Assembly (NCBI GenBank): GCA_035772735.1
Contig: JASDFA010000010.1
Coordinates: 97,236,001-97,300,000 of the forward strand
Direction of reading: 5' to 3'
Length of the DNA: 64,000 nt
From: Datura wrightii
Taxonomy: Eukaryota; Streptophyta; Magnoliopsida; Solanales; Solanaceae
This document shows, piece by piece, positions 25,839-37,268 of the stretch (position 1 is the first letter of the stretch; each line of letters begins with the position of its first letter). A program made the position numbers and the translations under genes. The notes beneath the pieces were generated by a model. The model ran no database searches. It saw only the letters and a list, made by a program, of their open reading frames with translations, and had not been told where the DNA came from.

Positions 25839-26100
25839 AAAATAAATTCCTTAGGCCATGAAATGATGTCTGCAGGCCATGAAAAATGACGCCTTTAGAC
25901 TATGACGCCTTAAGAGCATGATAAGCAGAAAATAAATTCCCTAGGCCATGAAATGTTGTCTACAGGCCATGAAAATGACACATTTAGACTATGACGCCTT
26001 AGGAGCATGACGAGCAGAAAATAAATTCCCTAGGCCATGAAATGATGTCTGTAGGCCATGAAAATGACGCCTTTAGACCATGATGCCTTCGGATGAGCGG
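25839..26100 (-). repeat. ~90-bp tandem repeats in Ogre 3' UTR
   Basis: Three copies about 90 bp apart, each starting AAAATAAATTCCYTAGGCCATG (starts near 25839, 25929 and 26018). Within each copy CCATGA-type words recur. Confidence 0.8.
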
Positions 26101-26199
26101 AAGAAATGCTAATTCAAACAAAGTAAATTATTCGAGAACCTCAATAGTTCAATCGAGAGCTCTAGTTTATTCGGGCTTAATGCAAATAAGTCACAGAGC

Positions 26200-27070
26200 T
26201 CAGAATGCAACAACGGGCTCGAAATGTGAATAATGGGATTGAAATGCATAGACAGGCTTAACGCAAATAACGGGCTTGAAATGCATAAACAGGCTTAAGA
26301 TGCAAATAACGGGCTCGAAATGCATAAACAGGTTTAACGGGCTCAAATGCGAATAACGGGCTCAAATGCACAAACGGGTTTAAAATGCAAATAATGGGCT
26401 TGAATGCATATATCATGTATACCACAGGCTCAAAATGCATATATAACTGTATACCACGGGCTCAAATGCGAATAACGGGCTCAAATGCATAAACGGGCTT
26501 AAAATGTAAATAACGGGCTTGAATGCATATATTGTATATACCACGGGCTCAAATGCTTATATAAAATGCATACCACGGGCTCAAATGCTTGTATAAAATG
26601 CATACCACGGGCTCAGATGTATATATAAATGTATACCACAGGCTCAAATGCTTATATAAAATGCATACCACGGGCTCAGATGCATATATAAAATGTACAT
26701 CAAGGGCTTAAATGCATATATAGAATGTATATCAAGGGCTCAAGTGCATATATATAATGTATATCCGGGCTCAAATGTATATCAGGGCTCAAATGCATAT
26801 ATAAAATGTATATCCGGGCTCAAATGTATATCAGGGCTCAAATGCATATATAAAATGTATATCCAGCCTCAAATGTATATCAGGGCTCAAATGCATATAT
26901 AAAATGTATACCACGGGCTCAAATGCATATATAAATGTTTATCAATGGCTCAAATGCATATGTAAAATGTATATCCGGGCTCAAATGATTATATAAATGT
27001 ATATCGGGGCTCAAAATGCGATACAGGGCTCGAATGCACAATTGTGCATATATTAAAGTATATATCAAGG
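26200..27070 (-). repeat. Minisatellite array in Ogre 3' UTR
   Basis: About 0.87 kb of short, variable units built on GGGCTCAAATGC followed by ATATATAAAATGTATA and CCACGGGCTC or TCCGGGCTC. Unit length varies from about 15 to 35 bp. The left part (26200-26420) uses a GGGCTTAAAATGCAAATAAC variant. The array creates spurious open frames on both strands that are not genes. Confidence 0.9.
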
Positions 27071-27670
27071 GTTTGATATGCAACTGAGTGCTCCGATGAT
27101 GAAATAGCAAGATAATAAGTAGGAGCATAAGAAAGAATGACTTAGCTCTATGTCGCCTTGTGACAAGACATTTCCATCTCTGCCTTTTGCATTTCTGTTA
27201 TTTCTGCATTCAAAAAAAATTTATTAGTTTGAAATGGGGAGGTTGATCTGTGTATCTAGCCCGTGGCCTTCTTCTATTTGCTACACCTTGGTTGTTGCAC
27301 TCCGTCCAGGCATACGCTCGGGCACAAAGTTTAGACAAAAGGTGAGAAACTTAATAAAAGCAAAATAGATACATAGAAAAAATTGAGTTAAATCACAGGC
27401 CATGGCGTATTTTAAAACCGTACAACACCCTTTTTAAAATCGGAACCTTGTCTCGACCTAGTTTGACAAAATTTTGGGATCCTTCCAAAATTTCTGCCCA
27501 GTGTAGAAGATGACATGGACTTCCTTACAAATGACGGAGATTTGAGAATTTTTGAGGTCCTCTAAAAAATTCTACCCCAGTTGCAGCTTGTTAACCGAAA
27601 CACCATGAAAATGTAACAAATTCACCAAGAACCTTTAACGAAAGGGGAGAGGAAATTTTATAAAGATATA

Positions 27671-27731
27671 GGCCGAGTCCCATAGGGACGCCTACGTATC
27701 TCTCTTAAACGGGAATCAGGTCCAACGTAGT
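27671..27731 (-). other. Candidate structured motif, diverged 3' UTR copy 2
   Basis: CTACGT 27692-27697 pairs with ACGTAG 27725-27730, and GTCCC-ATA-GGGAC at 27677-27689 forms the side helix. Compared with the LTR helix GCCTC-GAT-GAGGC, two base pairs have changed on both strands and pairing is kept. The inner helix is weaker here. It lies about 50 bases downstream of the integrase stop in element sense. Confidence 0.58.
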
Positions 27732-27781
27732 TCAGGTTACAAGGCAGAGCAAAAAGAAACAAAAATCCCACTCTAACTATA

Positions 27782-30700
27782 CTATCTCTTAACCGCGTCT
27801 GAGTTGATGGGTTTAGCCCAGATTTCACCGTCCACCTCTGCTAGAATAAGTGCTCCTCCTGTCAGCACTCGGTGAACTATGTAGGGACCTTGCCAGTTAG
27901 GCGAGAACTTGCCTTTTAGCTTCATCTTGGTGTGGAAATATCTGCTTCAAAACCAGTTGCCCCGGCATGAAAAGTCTTGGTCTAACTTTCTTGTTAAAGG
28001 CCTTGGTCATCCTGTTCTGATAAAGTTGACCGTAACAGATTGCATTTATCCTTTTCCCATCAATGAGTGCGAGTTGCTCGAATCTACTTTGCACCCATTC
28101 TGCATCATTAGTTCTACTTCTTGAATGATTCTCAAAGAAGGAATTTCCACTTCAGCTGGTTTCACTGCTTCATTACTGTATACCAACATATAAGGTGTAG
28201 TGCTAGTAGACGTTCGGAGAGTGGTGCGGTATCCCAACAAAGCAAAGGGTAACTTCTCATGCCAATGTATATAGTTGTCAATCATCTTGCGCAGAATCCT
28301 CTTGATGTTTTTGTTTGCAGCTTCCACGACTCCATTCATATGTGGCCTATATGCAGTACAATTGCGGTGCTTGATCTTGAAGTTCTCACACGTCGTTCTC
28401 ATCAGGTCACTGTTCAGATTAGCACCATTGTCGGTAATGATTGATTCGGGTACTCCAAATCGGCAAATGATATGGTCGCGGACAAAATCTGTCACCACTT
28501 TCTTTGTGATAACCTTGTGAGAGGTAGCTTCAACCCACTTAGTGAAGTAGTCAATTGCAACCAGAATGAATCTATGTCCATTAGACGCTGCAGGCTCGAT
28601 GGGGCCGATAACATCTATTCCCCAAGCTGCGAATGGCCAAGGCGAGCTTGTGGCATGAAGCTCATTAGGAGGAGCTCGAATCACATCGGCGTGGGTTTGA
28701 CAGCGATAACATCTTTGTACGTACTTGATATAGTCCGTCTCCATAGTCAACCAAAAATAACCAGCTCTCAAGATCTTCTTCGCCAACATGAAACCGTTCA
28801 TGTGGGGTCCACAAGTCCCAGCGTGAACTTCCTCAGTCAAATTTGTTGCCTCTTTAGCATCCACACATCTTAGCAATCCCAAGTCGGGGGTCCTCCTATA
28901 AAGGATTTCCCCGTTTAGGAAAAACTGATTGGCTAGCCTCCAGATCGTGCGCTTTTGGACGCTTGTAGCATGCTCAGGATAACCCCCGTTTTTCAGATAC
29001 CTTTTGATGTCGGCATACCATGGTTCACTGTCCGATTCTTCCTCAACATGAAAGCAATAATCCGGCTGCTTATGTATGTGAACAGGAATAGGATCAATGT
29101 AATTCTTATCAGGGTGCTGGATCATCAACGACAAAGTGGCTAGAGCATCCGCAAATTCATTCTGTATTCTGGGAACATGATGGAACTCAATCTTGATAAA
29201 CCTCTTGCACAATTCTTGCACATAATGTAGATAGAGAAGAATCTTTGTGTTCTTCGTGGCCCATTCTCCCCTTACTTGGTGCATCAGCAAATCTGAGTCT
29301 CCAATTACCAGTAACGATTGCACGTTCATGTCAACTGCCAGTCGAATACCCAAAATGCAGGCTTCATACTCAGCCATGTTGTTAGTACAAGGAAATAGAA
29401 GCTTAGCTGATACAGGGTAATGCTGCCCAGTTTCTGATACTAACACTGCTCCAATGCCCACTCCTTTGAAGTTTGCTGCTCCATCGAAGAATAACCTCCA
29501 ACCATCATATTCTTCGGCAATATCCTCTCCTATGAAGGCTACTTCCTCATCAGGAAAATATGTCTTCAATGGCTCATACTCCTCATCTACAGGATTTTCT
29601 GCCAAATGGTCTGCAAGAGCCTGTCCTTTTACGGCTTTCTGCGTAATGTAGACAATGTCAAACTCACTTAGCAATATCTGCCACTTGGCCAGCTTCCCGG
29701 TAGGCATGGGCTTTTGAAAGATATACTTCAACGGATCCATCCTTGAAATCAAATAAGTTGTGTAGGCAGACAAATAGTGCCTCAACTTCTGAGCGACCCA
29801 AGTCAAAGCGCAACATGTTCTTTCCAACAGTGTATACCGAGCCTCGTACGGTGTGAACTTCTTGCTCAAATAGTATATGGCTTGCTCTTTTCTCCCTGTC
29901 TCGTCATGTTGTCCCAAAACACAACCAAAGGCATTCTCTAGCACGGAAAAATACAAGAGCAGAGGTCTTCCTTGTTCTGGTGGCACTAAAACTGGAGGCT
30001 TCGATAGATAATCTTTGATTCTCTCGAAAGCTTGTTGACACTCAGGAGCCCATTCTGTAGCAGCATCCTTTTTCAGCAGTTTGAAGATAGGCTCACAAAT
30101 AACCGTTGACTGAGCAATGAAACGGCTAATGTAGTTGAGTCATCCTAAAAAGCTCATAACTTCTTTCTTACTTTTCGGAGGTGGGAGCTCTTGGATAGCC
30201 TTAATCTTGGTCGGATCCAACTCGATACCACGACGGTTGACGATGAAACCCAGTAATTTTCCTGATGGAACCCCAAATGCACACTTTGCCGGATTTAGCT
30301 TCAGATTGTACTTCCGTAGTCTGTCAAAGAATTTTCTGAGGTCTGCCAGATGATTTGAGCTTTTCTTTGACTTGATGATGACATCATCCACATAAACTTC
30401 AATTTCCTTGTGAATCGTGTCGTGGAAGATGGTAGTCATGGCCCGCATATAGGTGGCTCCAGCATTTTTCAACCCGAATGGCATTACCTTGTAAAAATAT
30501 ATCCCCCATGGGGAAAGAAATGCGGTTTTCTCAGCATCCTCTTCATGCATTCTGATCTGATGATAACCAGCGAAACAATCCACGAACGACTGTGTCTCAT
30601 GCTTGGCACAGTTGTCAATAAGAATGTGGATGTTTGGTAATGGAAAATCATCTTTAGGGCTTGCCTTGTTGAGATCCCTGTAATCCACACAGACTCTGAC

Positions 30701-31214
30701 CTTTCCGTCCTTCTTCGGTACAGGCACGATGTTGGCCAACCAAGTGGGGTATTCTACCACTTTGAGAATTTCGGCGTCGATCTGCTTGGCTACCTCTTCT
30801 TTGATTTTCAAACTCATGTCAGGCTTGTATTTCCTCGGCTTTTTCTTCACAGGGGGATACGCTGGATCAGTAAGCAACCTATGCGCTACTATAGAGTGGC
30901 TAAGCCCTGTCATATCAGCGTAGGACCAAGCAAAGATGTCTTTATACTCCTTCAGAAACTCTATGTACTTCTCAATCTCATCTTTTGGCAAGTGAGTACT
31001 GACTTGAGTCTCTTTGGGCGTTTCTGAATCTTCCAAAATTACTACATCGATATCTGTCAGATTGGCTTTGGGCTTGTCCTCGAACTCTTCTATTTCTCTG
31101 ACAATTTTAGCAGGTAACTCATCTTCTTCAGCTTCTAAAGAGTTGCCTATGTTATGTCACACAGTTTCATTACAATCCATGGCCTTAGATTCAACTCTTT
31201 CGATACTAGAAATG
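27782..31214 (-). pseudogene. Ogre pol exon: RT, RNase H, second RNase H, integrase
   Basis: Second coding exon of the Ogre polyprotein. After an acidic linker, RT spans about 31036-30140 with VPVPKKDGKVRVCVDYRDLN, FVDCFAGYHQI and the catalytic YVDD in IEVYVDDVIIKSKK. The first RNase H (about 30000-29640) lacks the first catalytic aspartate (LLLYFSVLENAFG), as is usual in Tat. A second, archaeal-type RNase H follows at about 29490-29110 with FFDGAANFKG, NMAEYEA, IGDSDL and NEFADALA carrying D, E, D, D. Integrase follows: HAGTCGPHMNG...CYRCQTH, then DDE residues in WGIDVIGP, ITDNGANL and NGVVEAANKN. Breaks: TGA at 31159-31157 and 30142-30140, and frameshifts near 28046-28094 and 27900. The natural stop is TAG at 27784-27782. 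Confidence 0.92.
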
Positions 31215-31368
31215 CTGAAAATAAATAAAATTAAATTAAATATATGAAAGAGAAATAATTTTATTAAAAATCGATCAGAATTTGACATAATACTCAAAAG
31301 AAAATTCACAACTTTGAAAACAAATATTTATTTTGAACAAAAAATGGGAAATTGGTCCTTTGGTCTAC
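31215..31368 (-). other. Ogre intron between protease and RT
   Basis: A 154-nt GT-AG intron. The donor lies in GG|GTAGACC at 31369/31368 and the acceptor in TATTTATTTTCAG|C at 31215/31214, after a T-rich tract. If retained, the codon across the donor region is followed at once by TAG (31367-31365), which ends Gag-Pro. If removed, the frame runs on as GGC then ISSIERVESK and into RT. An intron here, separating Gag-Pro from Gag-Pro-Pol output, is known for Ogre elements; the exact sites are my reading. Confidence 0.82.
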
Positions 31369-32495
31369 CCAGATGCCCGGCGAGCTCTGGATGGGGTGGT
31401 TGTCCAATTGGCGGTTCTTTGAACTCCGAATTCCTGTTGTGGGGCCCCTCCTTCCTCCCCGTTGCCAATGGCGTTACAGCTGTTATCATCCAGAAACAAA
31501 TCCCTTAGACTGAGCAGCACAACATCTTCTTCGGCCCGTTTAACATCAAGAAAACCATCAGAGACGAAGGTTTGTTGAAGCGAAGGAAATGGGTTCGGCA
31601 ACAGAAAACTTCTCTTTCCCAAGGGATATTTCCAATTGTCCAGCTCTTCTTCAGTAGGTTGATATCCCAATCCAAAAGTGGTCTTTTGCGTTGCCACTTG
31701 CAACGACTTAGATATTCCTTGTAATTTTACTCCAAGACCCCGACCTGGCACGACACCCAACCAAAGTAACATACTCAGGATCTTATCACTCCACCATCTA
31801 CCTTCCTCGACGACATCGACAAGCTCTACGGTGTGGAAACTTTCCCCATCCAGGCCTCCCTTTCCTTCAATGACAGGGATTACAGGAGCAGTGTAAATTG
31901 GACGGCTTTCATCCCCGTGGACCATGACTTCTTGATGGTCCCACTCAAACTTCAGGCATTGGTGCAGAGTTAAAGGCACTGCTCCCGCAGCATGAATCCG
32001 TGGACGTCCCAATAGCAGATTGTAAGAGGCTAGGATGTCCATTACCTGAAATGTCATGGTAAATGTGGCAGGGCCAACTAGCACGTCAAGATCTATTTCT
32101 CCCACTGTGTCCCTTTGTGAACCGTCAAATGCTTTGACATTCATCTTCCATTGCTTGATCCGGGCAAGGTCAACTTCCAACCTGGTCAAAGTATTCAGTG
32201 GACAAATATTTAGATCGGAGCCTGGGTCAATCAATACCTTGGTGATGAATTTGTCCGAGTGCTGCACTGTGATATGCAGCGCTTTATTATGGGTCACGCC
32301 TTCCACAGGCAACTCATCTTCATGGAAGGATATTTTCTAGGCCTCAAATACCTGACCCACCATGTTAGCCACCTCACTACTAGATATGCTTGCAGGGACA
32401 TAGGCTTCTCCTAACACCTTCATCAAAGCCTTTTGGTGTTGCTCAGAGCTCTGCAGAAGTGATAAGATAGAAATTTGAGCCTGGGTCTTGCTCAA
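31369..32495 (-). pseudogene. Ogre protease with G-patch-like tail
   Basis: After the zinc-knuckle linker, the aspartic protease lies at about 32300-31900 with the active-site stretch KVLIDPGSDLNICPLNTL (D-x-G-S kept) and YNLLLGRPRIHAAGAVPLTL. A glycine-rich segment (GVVPGRGLGVKLQGIS, then FGLGYQPTEEE) at about 31760-31640 resembles the G-patch found after protease in Tat/Ogre elements. An in-frame TAG at 32339-32337 precedes the domain in this copy. The frame ends at TAG 31367-31365 unless the intron is spliced out. Confidence 0.85.
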
Positions 32496-34748
32496 TTATT
32501 CTACAACCGAATACTCCTTCGCCTGCACCTTTTTCCAAATCCCATTTTCTGCTTCCACCGCTGGCTGCTTCCCTTTATCGGCTCTTTGAACCAAGGTATC
32601 AGGAGTGTATACTCTTCCAGACCGTGTCACTCCTTGTGCCGCATCTGCCTCCAACACCTTTGTTTTATGTGAGGCATTTTCCTTGTAACTCCAAAGTACT
32701 GTCTTGTATGAAATTGGGGCAGCTCTTACCACCGTGAAAGGAGGTCTTGGTGCAGCTACCTCTACCTCAAACGAAGGGCGCACCTGCACTCTCCTAGGTG
32801 AATCTGAAGAAGAACCTGCTCCGTGTTCAATCACCCCAATAGTATTTGGCAAATCCTCAGCTTCATTACAAGAAAATCATGTTCACCCGGTGATTCGGCA
32901 GAGGATTACTTGTCACATTCGGTGCCAGATCCTTGAGTTGAACAACCTTGGTGTCAATCAACTTCTGTATTTTGTCCTTCAAGGACCTGCAGGAATCTGT
33001 GGTGTGCCCTCTCATTCCCGAGTGATACATGCATATTTTATTATGGTCGTACCACTTAGCTTGGGTATCGACCGGGAGTGCAGGAATAGGCTCAATGTAA
33101 CCAACTTCTTTCAATCTCACATACAGCTGGTCAATTGGTTTGGCTATAGGGGTATAAGTTTTTGTTGGCCTAAACTGAGCCTTAGGCCTTTGGTTTGGTG
33201 AGAAAGAAGGTCATGGATGAAAGGGTTGTGTGTTATAAACGGGATAAGTGGGGGCTTGGTAATGTGATGGAGGTGTTTGGAAATGGGTCGGAGGGGAGGG
33301 AGCTTGATAGGGATGGAGATTTTTATATGGTGATGGAGCTTGATAAGGTGATGACGGAGTGTGATATGGTGGAGGTGGAGTTTGGTACGGTGAAGTTAGT
33401 GCGGGGTTGGCATTTGGTAGTGTGGGGTTGGAGTCTGCGGTCTGTAAACATAACTTTTCGGCCCTTGGGCCATCATAACAGTTCCAATTTCCTTCTTTTT
33501 GCAGCTTTCCGAAGCAGTTCTGGACTGCAAGGCTTTGTTAGCCGCTTGTAGTGCATTCAGGTTAATAATGGTACCATCTTTAATACCGTCCTCAATCCTC
33601 TCTCCAAGCTTGATAATTTCTGCAAACGTTTTTTCGCTAACCAGCATCAATCTGTCATAAACCTGCGGGTCTAAAGTCCGCATAAAAATGTCTTTCATTT
33701 GAGACTCTTCTGTTGGGGGTCGCACTCTTGCGGCTTCAGTCCTCCATCGAGTGGCGAATTCCCTGAAAGTCTCGGTGGGCTTCCTCTTCAGGTTTTGGAT
33801 GTAATGCAAGTCAGGTGCATTTTTCGTGTTGAATCCAAAACGTTCCACAAAGGTTGATGCCATTTCTGCCCAAGTAAACCATTTTTTCGGATTCTGCTCT
33901 ACATACCAACTGAGAGCTTCACCGGTCAGACTTCGCATGAACAACTTCATTCTTATCTTCTCATTCCGTCCCACTCCTACCAGTTTAACGCAATACAATC
34001 TCAGGTGGGCCCTTGTATCACCAGTTTCGTTGAAGAGCTCGAACTTGGAAGGTTTGTACCCCTTCGGTAATTCAACATCCGGATGTATACACAAGTCTTC
34101 ATAATCCAGACCCATTATTCCTTTGTTGCCTTCAACATTTTGCAACCTGCTATTTATCTTCTTCAACTCTTCTGCTAGAGTCTGAATCAGTCTATCCTTT
34201 TTCGAAGGTTCAGAATCCTCAAGATGATGAGTTACAGGTGCAGTCTCCACATAGATCGGGTTGGTATGGGTGTGGGCATAGGCTGTATTTATATGGGTTG
34301 GAGGAGGTATTTCTTGAGGTGGTGATGGGTAATGGGCGGTAGCTGGAGCTGGCGGATGTGGATAAGTATATGGAGGGTATTGGTAATGTTGGGGTGGAGC
34401 GTCTTGTGGTGGAGCTGCGGGTTGTGAGGACATGGGAAGACTGGCTGGTGCTTTTGAAGTCGAGGCATCAGCTTGAGTCCCAAATAGTGCTGCCTGGGTA
34501 TTTAGATTCCGAACTTGTACCAATTCCTCTTGAAGCTCAAAAATTTTCTGCTCGAGCCTCATAATAATCTCATTATAACTTGGAGGGCCGGCCCCTTCGA
34601 AGTTGTCCCGTTCATTTCTAGGTGTGTCACTACCACTGCTATTATGTTCATCCATCCTGTCCTTTCCTTTGTTGAGGTTAGGCACGGGAGGAGGAGAAGG
34701 AGGAGCCCCTTTCGGTCTTGTGTAGTAAGCCAGATTTGCACAGATCAA
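32496..34748 (-). pseudogene. Ogre gag
   Basis: Gag is open from 34748 to about 33396: Pro-rich N-terminus, coiled stretch (EIIMRLEQKIFELQEELVQV), then the retrotransposon gag core (KPSKFELFNETGDTRAHLRL, RMKLFMRSLTGEALSWY, FREFATRWRTEAARV). A Tyr/Pro-rich low-complexity segment at about 33380-33210 has lost frame. The zinc-binding stretch CMYHSGMRGHTTDSC, typical of Tat gag, is at about 33030-32985. The following linker (32852-32496) ends at a TAA (32498-32496) where related elements keep reading. It packages RNA into particles. This copy is broken. Confidence 0.88.
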
Positions 34749-35093
34749 CCTTTGGGAATGGAAAAAATAAGACCAACAACAAACAAATCATAATTAGTAA
34801 TAGAAGTTAGAAATAATATTGATTAAAAGAAAGATCAAATAAGAATAGTGACGTATTTCCTAATTTTGGTGCCTCTTTTATGCCAGAGGTAGGCCTAACG
34901 AGTTTGAGAGAACTTGTTATTAAGTATCGTCATTTTGCTCCCAAAATAAACTTTATTACTATAAAAATTGCAAGAATTACAAGAAATAAACTAAAACATT
35001 AAATATTGAAAACTTCTTCGTCGACGTTCGACTTCTTTGGATCTTCTAGTACTTTGTCGAAACGGTGACGACTGGACAGAAGGTAGGCCAATG
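34749..35093 (-). other. Ogre spacer between ORF1 and gag
   Basis: 345 bp, AT-rich, with no open frame or repeat that I can support. Confidence 0.5.
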
Positions 35094-36605
35094 CTAGATC
35101 TTTCCCCATAGTTCCCTATTCAGGCATTCTTCTCCCTGTTTGTTGAATTCATCACGCAAATCTTGTATTCTCAAATCCAAACCTAAAGCCCGATCTTTCC
35201 AATATTTCAATTCTTTTCCCATCTCAGCAATTTCTTTGGCACGGTCGTCGTGTAACTGTCGATGACAAGCCTCAGAATCTTGGACCTTTCTTTTTAAACG
35301 ACGATAGAGGGTTTGTTCTTGAGCCTCCTTATCCTCTACATGCTTGCCTCGCTTGACGCTCGCTATTGCAGTACAAGCCCAATCATCATGTAACCACTCA
35401 ATATACCCGGTTACGTAGCCTTCCTGATATCGGTCAACCTCTATGCTCTTTTCATCGAGATAAATCTTTTTGTTCCATATTTTAGCAATGTCTAAAGCAT
35501 GCGAGACAAAATCGTCTTTGTAATCCACTTGGTATGCATCCATGTCGGCAACTCTGGGTATTATTTGCATTCTTTCGGCCTGCCGCATTGTTCGCATTGG
35601 AGAGTGCGGTGACCTCGTAGTCCTATCAAGACCAAGTAGTATCGGGACTTGGTATATACAACAAAGTTGGATCTTGAAAACCAGTCGAACATCCACTGCA
35701 CAGAGTCTTCGGTCAAATTACCCAATATTTGACCCCATTTCTCCACCTCTTCGGGCCATTTTATTGGTTTAACTCCCATGGTGACCCTATAATGGTGAGT
35801 GACAATGTGATCGGTTTCTGTAGGCCGAGGCGTGGTTGGATTGCCACGCACCTTTTGAAGATGTTCAGTAAGCCAGAGCTGAAGCAATAAGTTACATCCC
35901 TCGAAGTGCTTAAACCCATTTTTGCACCTCCCCAGAGACCGGTAAATGTCGGCCACGATCATTGGAACAATAGTGCAATGTCCTTTGTCGATACCTTTTC
36001 ATAAGGCGTGGACGACTTAAACAAGGCGGATATCGATGTCTGTCTTCCTCAGCTCCTAGTGGGAAGACCACCATCCCTAAAAAGTAGACCATGAAAGCAA
36101 AAATTCGTCTACTCGTCCATGAGTCTAGATCAGAACTGTCTTCTTTGTAAATTTCCCGAGAAGAACTGTGACCAAATCGGTTGAGCAGATATTTTTCTGG
36201 CATCTTTCCCTTCATCACAAAGGACACCATGTCGTTACCTTGCAATCCCAACTTGTTACGCGCATCTTCTAGGGTGACACATTTTGGTATGATCATTTTC
36301 GCTTTTTCCCACTTCCTATTTCTCCATAATAAACTTACATTTTCCACATACCCCCCAATTTCTTCCAATAACGGGGTCATTTCAACCTCACCAAATCTGA
36401 ATACCACTCTTTTCTCGTCCCAAAAAGCTGTGGCTGCTTCTATGAGTTCCCGGCATGGAGTAACTTGTATAAGCGAAGGTAAGTGTCCTAATACTTTCCT
36501 TACTTCGTTTTGTCCGTATTCTCCCAAATCTAACCACCATGCTTTCATGCCTACAGGCATGCACCAAACCATACCGAACCTTGGGTAAGAAGTTGGGAGA
36601 CTCAT
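35094..36605 (-). pseudogene. Ogre ORF1 (extra ORF upstream of gag), frameshifted
   Basis: An approximately 500-codon ORF in three frames: 36605-about 36030 (MSLPTSYPRFGMVWCMP, WWLDLGEYGQNEVRKVLGHL, VVFRFGEVEMTPLLEEIGGY), then about 35990-35600 (MIVADIYRSLGRCKNGFKHF, EGCNLLLQLWLTEHLQKV), then 35696-35094 ending in a charged helical tail. Such an ORF1 before gag is diagnostic for Ogre. I associate it with the plant DUF7745/aminotransferase-like mobile-domain family, though this link is from memory. Its function is unknown. Two frameshifts show this copy is inactive. Confidence 0.82.
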
Positions 36606-37250
36606 TGTGCCTGCAGCAAAAGGAAAGTTAGACTAACCTACCCACCCGAAAGCAAAATGATGTTACTTTAAATAATGTTTCTCTCAAAAATGCACATTAT
36701 TTATGGATCGTCTTTTTCGGGATTTTAAAAATCCCTTAAGACTTAGGGCAAGTTTCTATTTAATCTTGACGTGCCATGGACGTCGCGATTTTTCTAAGTT
36801 TGAAATGATGTGCATGTCTTACTAAAGGCGTACACGGTCACGATCTAGGAGTAAGAGTGGGTATGAAACGGTTCCTCGGGCGGACAACTCGAGAGTGAGG
36901 AAGATTATGACCGTTGACACACCGCTGATTGACCAAATCACAAGACAATCCTCGAGGTGTTTTAAAATGGTGAACGGTCGTGAAACCACGCAACCGTTAT
37001 CGTGTGTGATAGTGTAAAATTCCCAAGTGGGGGAAATATGAACGATATGCCAGTTAAATAAAAGAAAATTACAACATTTTATACATCAATAATTACATAT
37101 GAAAATAATAATAACAATAACAAAAAAATAAAGAAAACGGTTAGTAACTTCATGGCAAAGTCAAAAATAAGAAAATAAATTGAACATTTAGCAAATTCAA
37201 ACTTAACTAAAACCCCATTTAATGAACACGTATTGGTTAAAGCCTAACAC
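36606..37250 (-). other. Ogre 5' leader between primer site and ORF1
   Basis: About 645 bp without an open frame. It should hold packaging and dimerisation signals, but I cannot point to them. Confidence 0.5.
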
Positions 37251-37268
37251 TCCCCACCAGAGTCGCCA
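37251..37268 (-). promoter_or_regulatory. Ogre primer-binding site
   Basis: Element-sense TGGCGACTCTGGTGGGGA starts three bases after the 5' LTR end (GCGACA, then GCA). TGG followed by a tRNA-like complement fits a primer site; Ogre elements are reported to use tRNA-Arg. I could not check the tRNA here. Confidence 0.75.

Larger units (their letters stand above)
25322..27781 (-). other. Ogre 3' untranslated region
   Basis: About 2.46 kb between the integrase stop and the polypurine tract. It holds two copies of the candidate structured motif (27671-27731 and 25441-25505) and two repeat arrays (26200-27070 and 25839-26100). The rest, including 27100-27660, shows no open frame or recognisable domain. 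A tandem-repeat-rich 3' UTR is a known trait of Ogre/Tat elements. Confidence 0.75.

Noticed and set aside
26200..27070. CRISPR-like array
   Set aside because: Units are variable in length with no unique spacers, and this is a plant genome. It is a minisatellite.
26258..27128. Periodic open frames on both strands
   Set aside because: They translate the minisatellite array; the periodic protein has no independent support.
28472..28873. A 133-codon + strand open frame inside the Ogre integrase region
   Set aside because: Antisense to a clearly recognisable integrase; no domain of its own.
32704..33551. Two + strand open frames of 165 and 118 codons
   Set aside because: Antisense to Ogre gag and its low-complexity segment; composition follows from the Pro/Tyr-rich sense strand.
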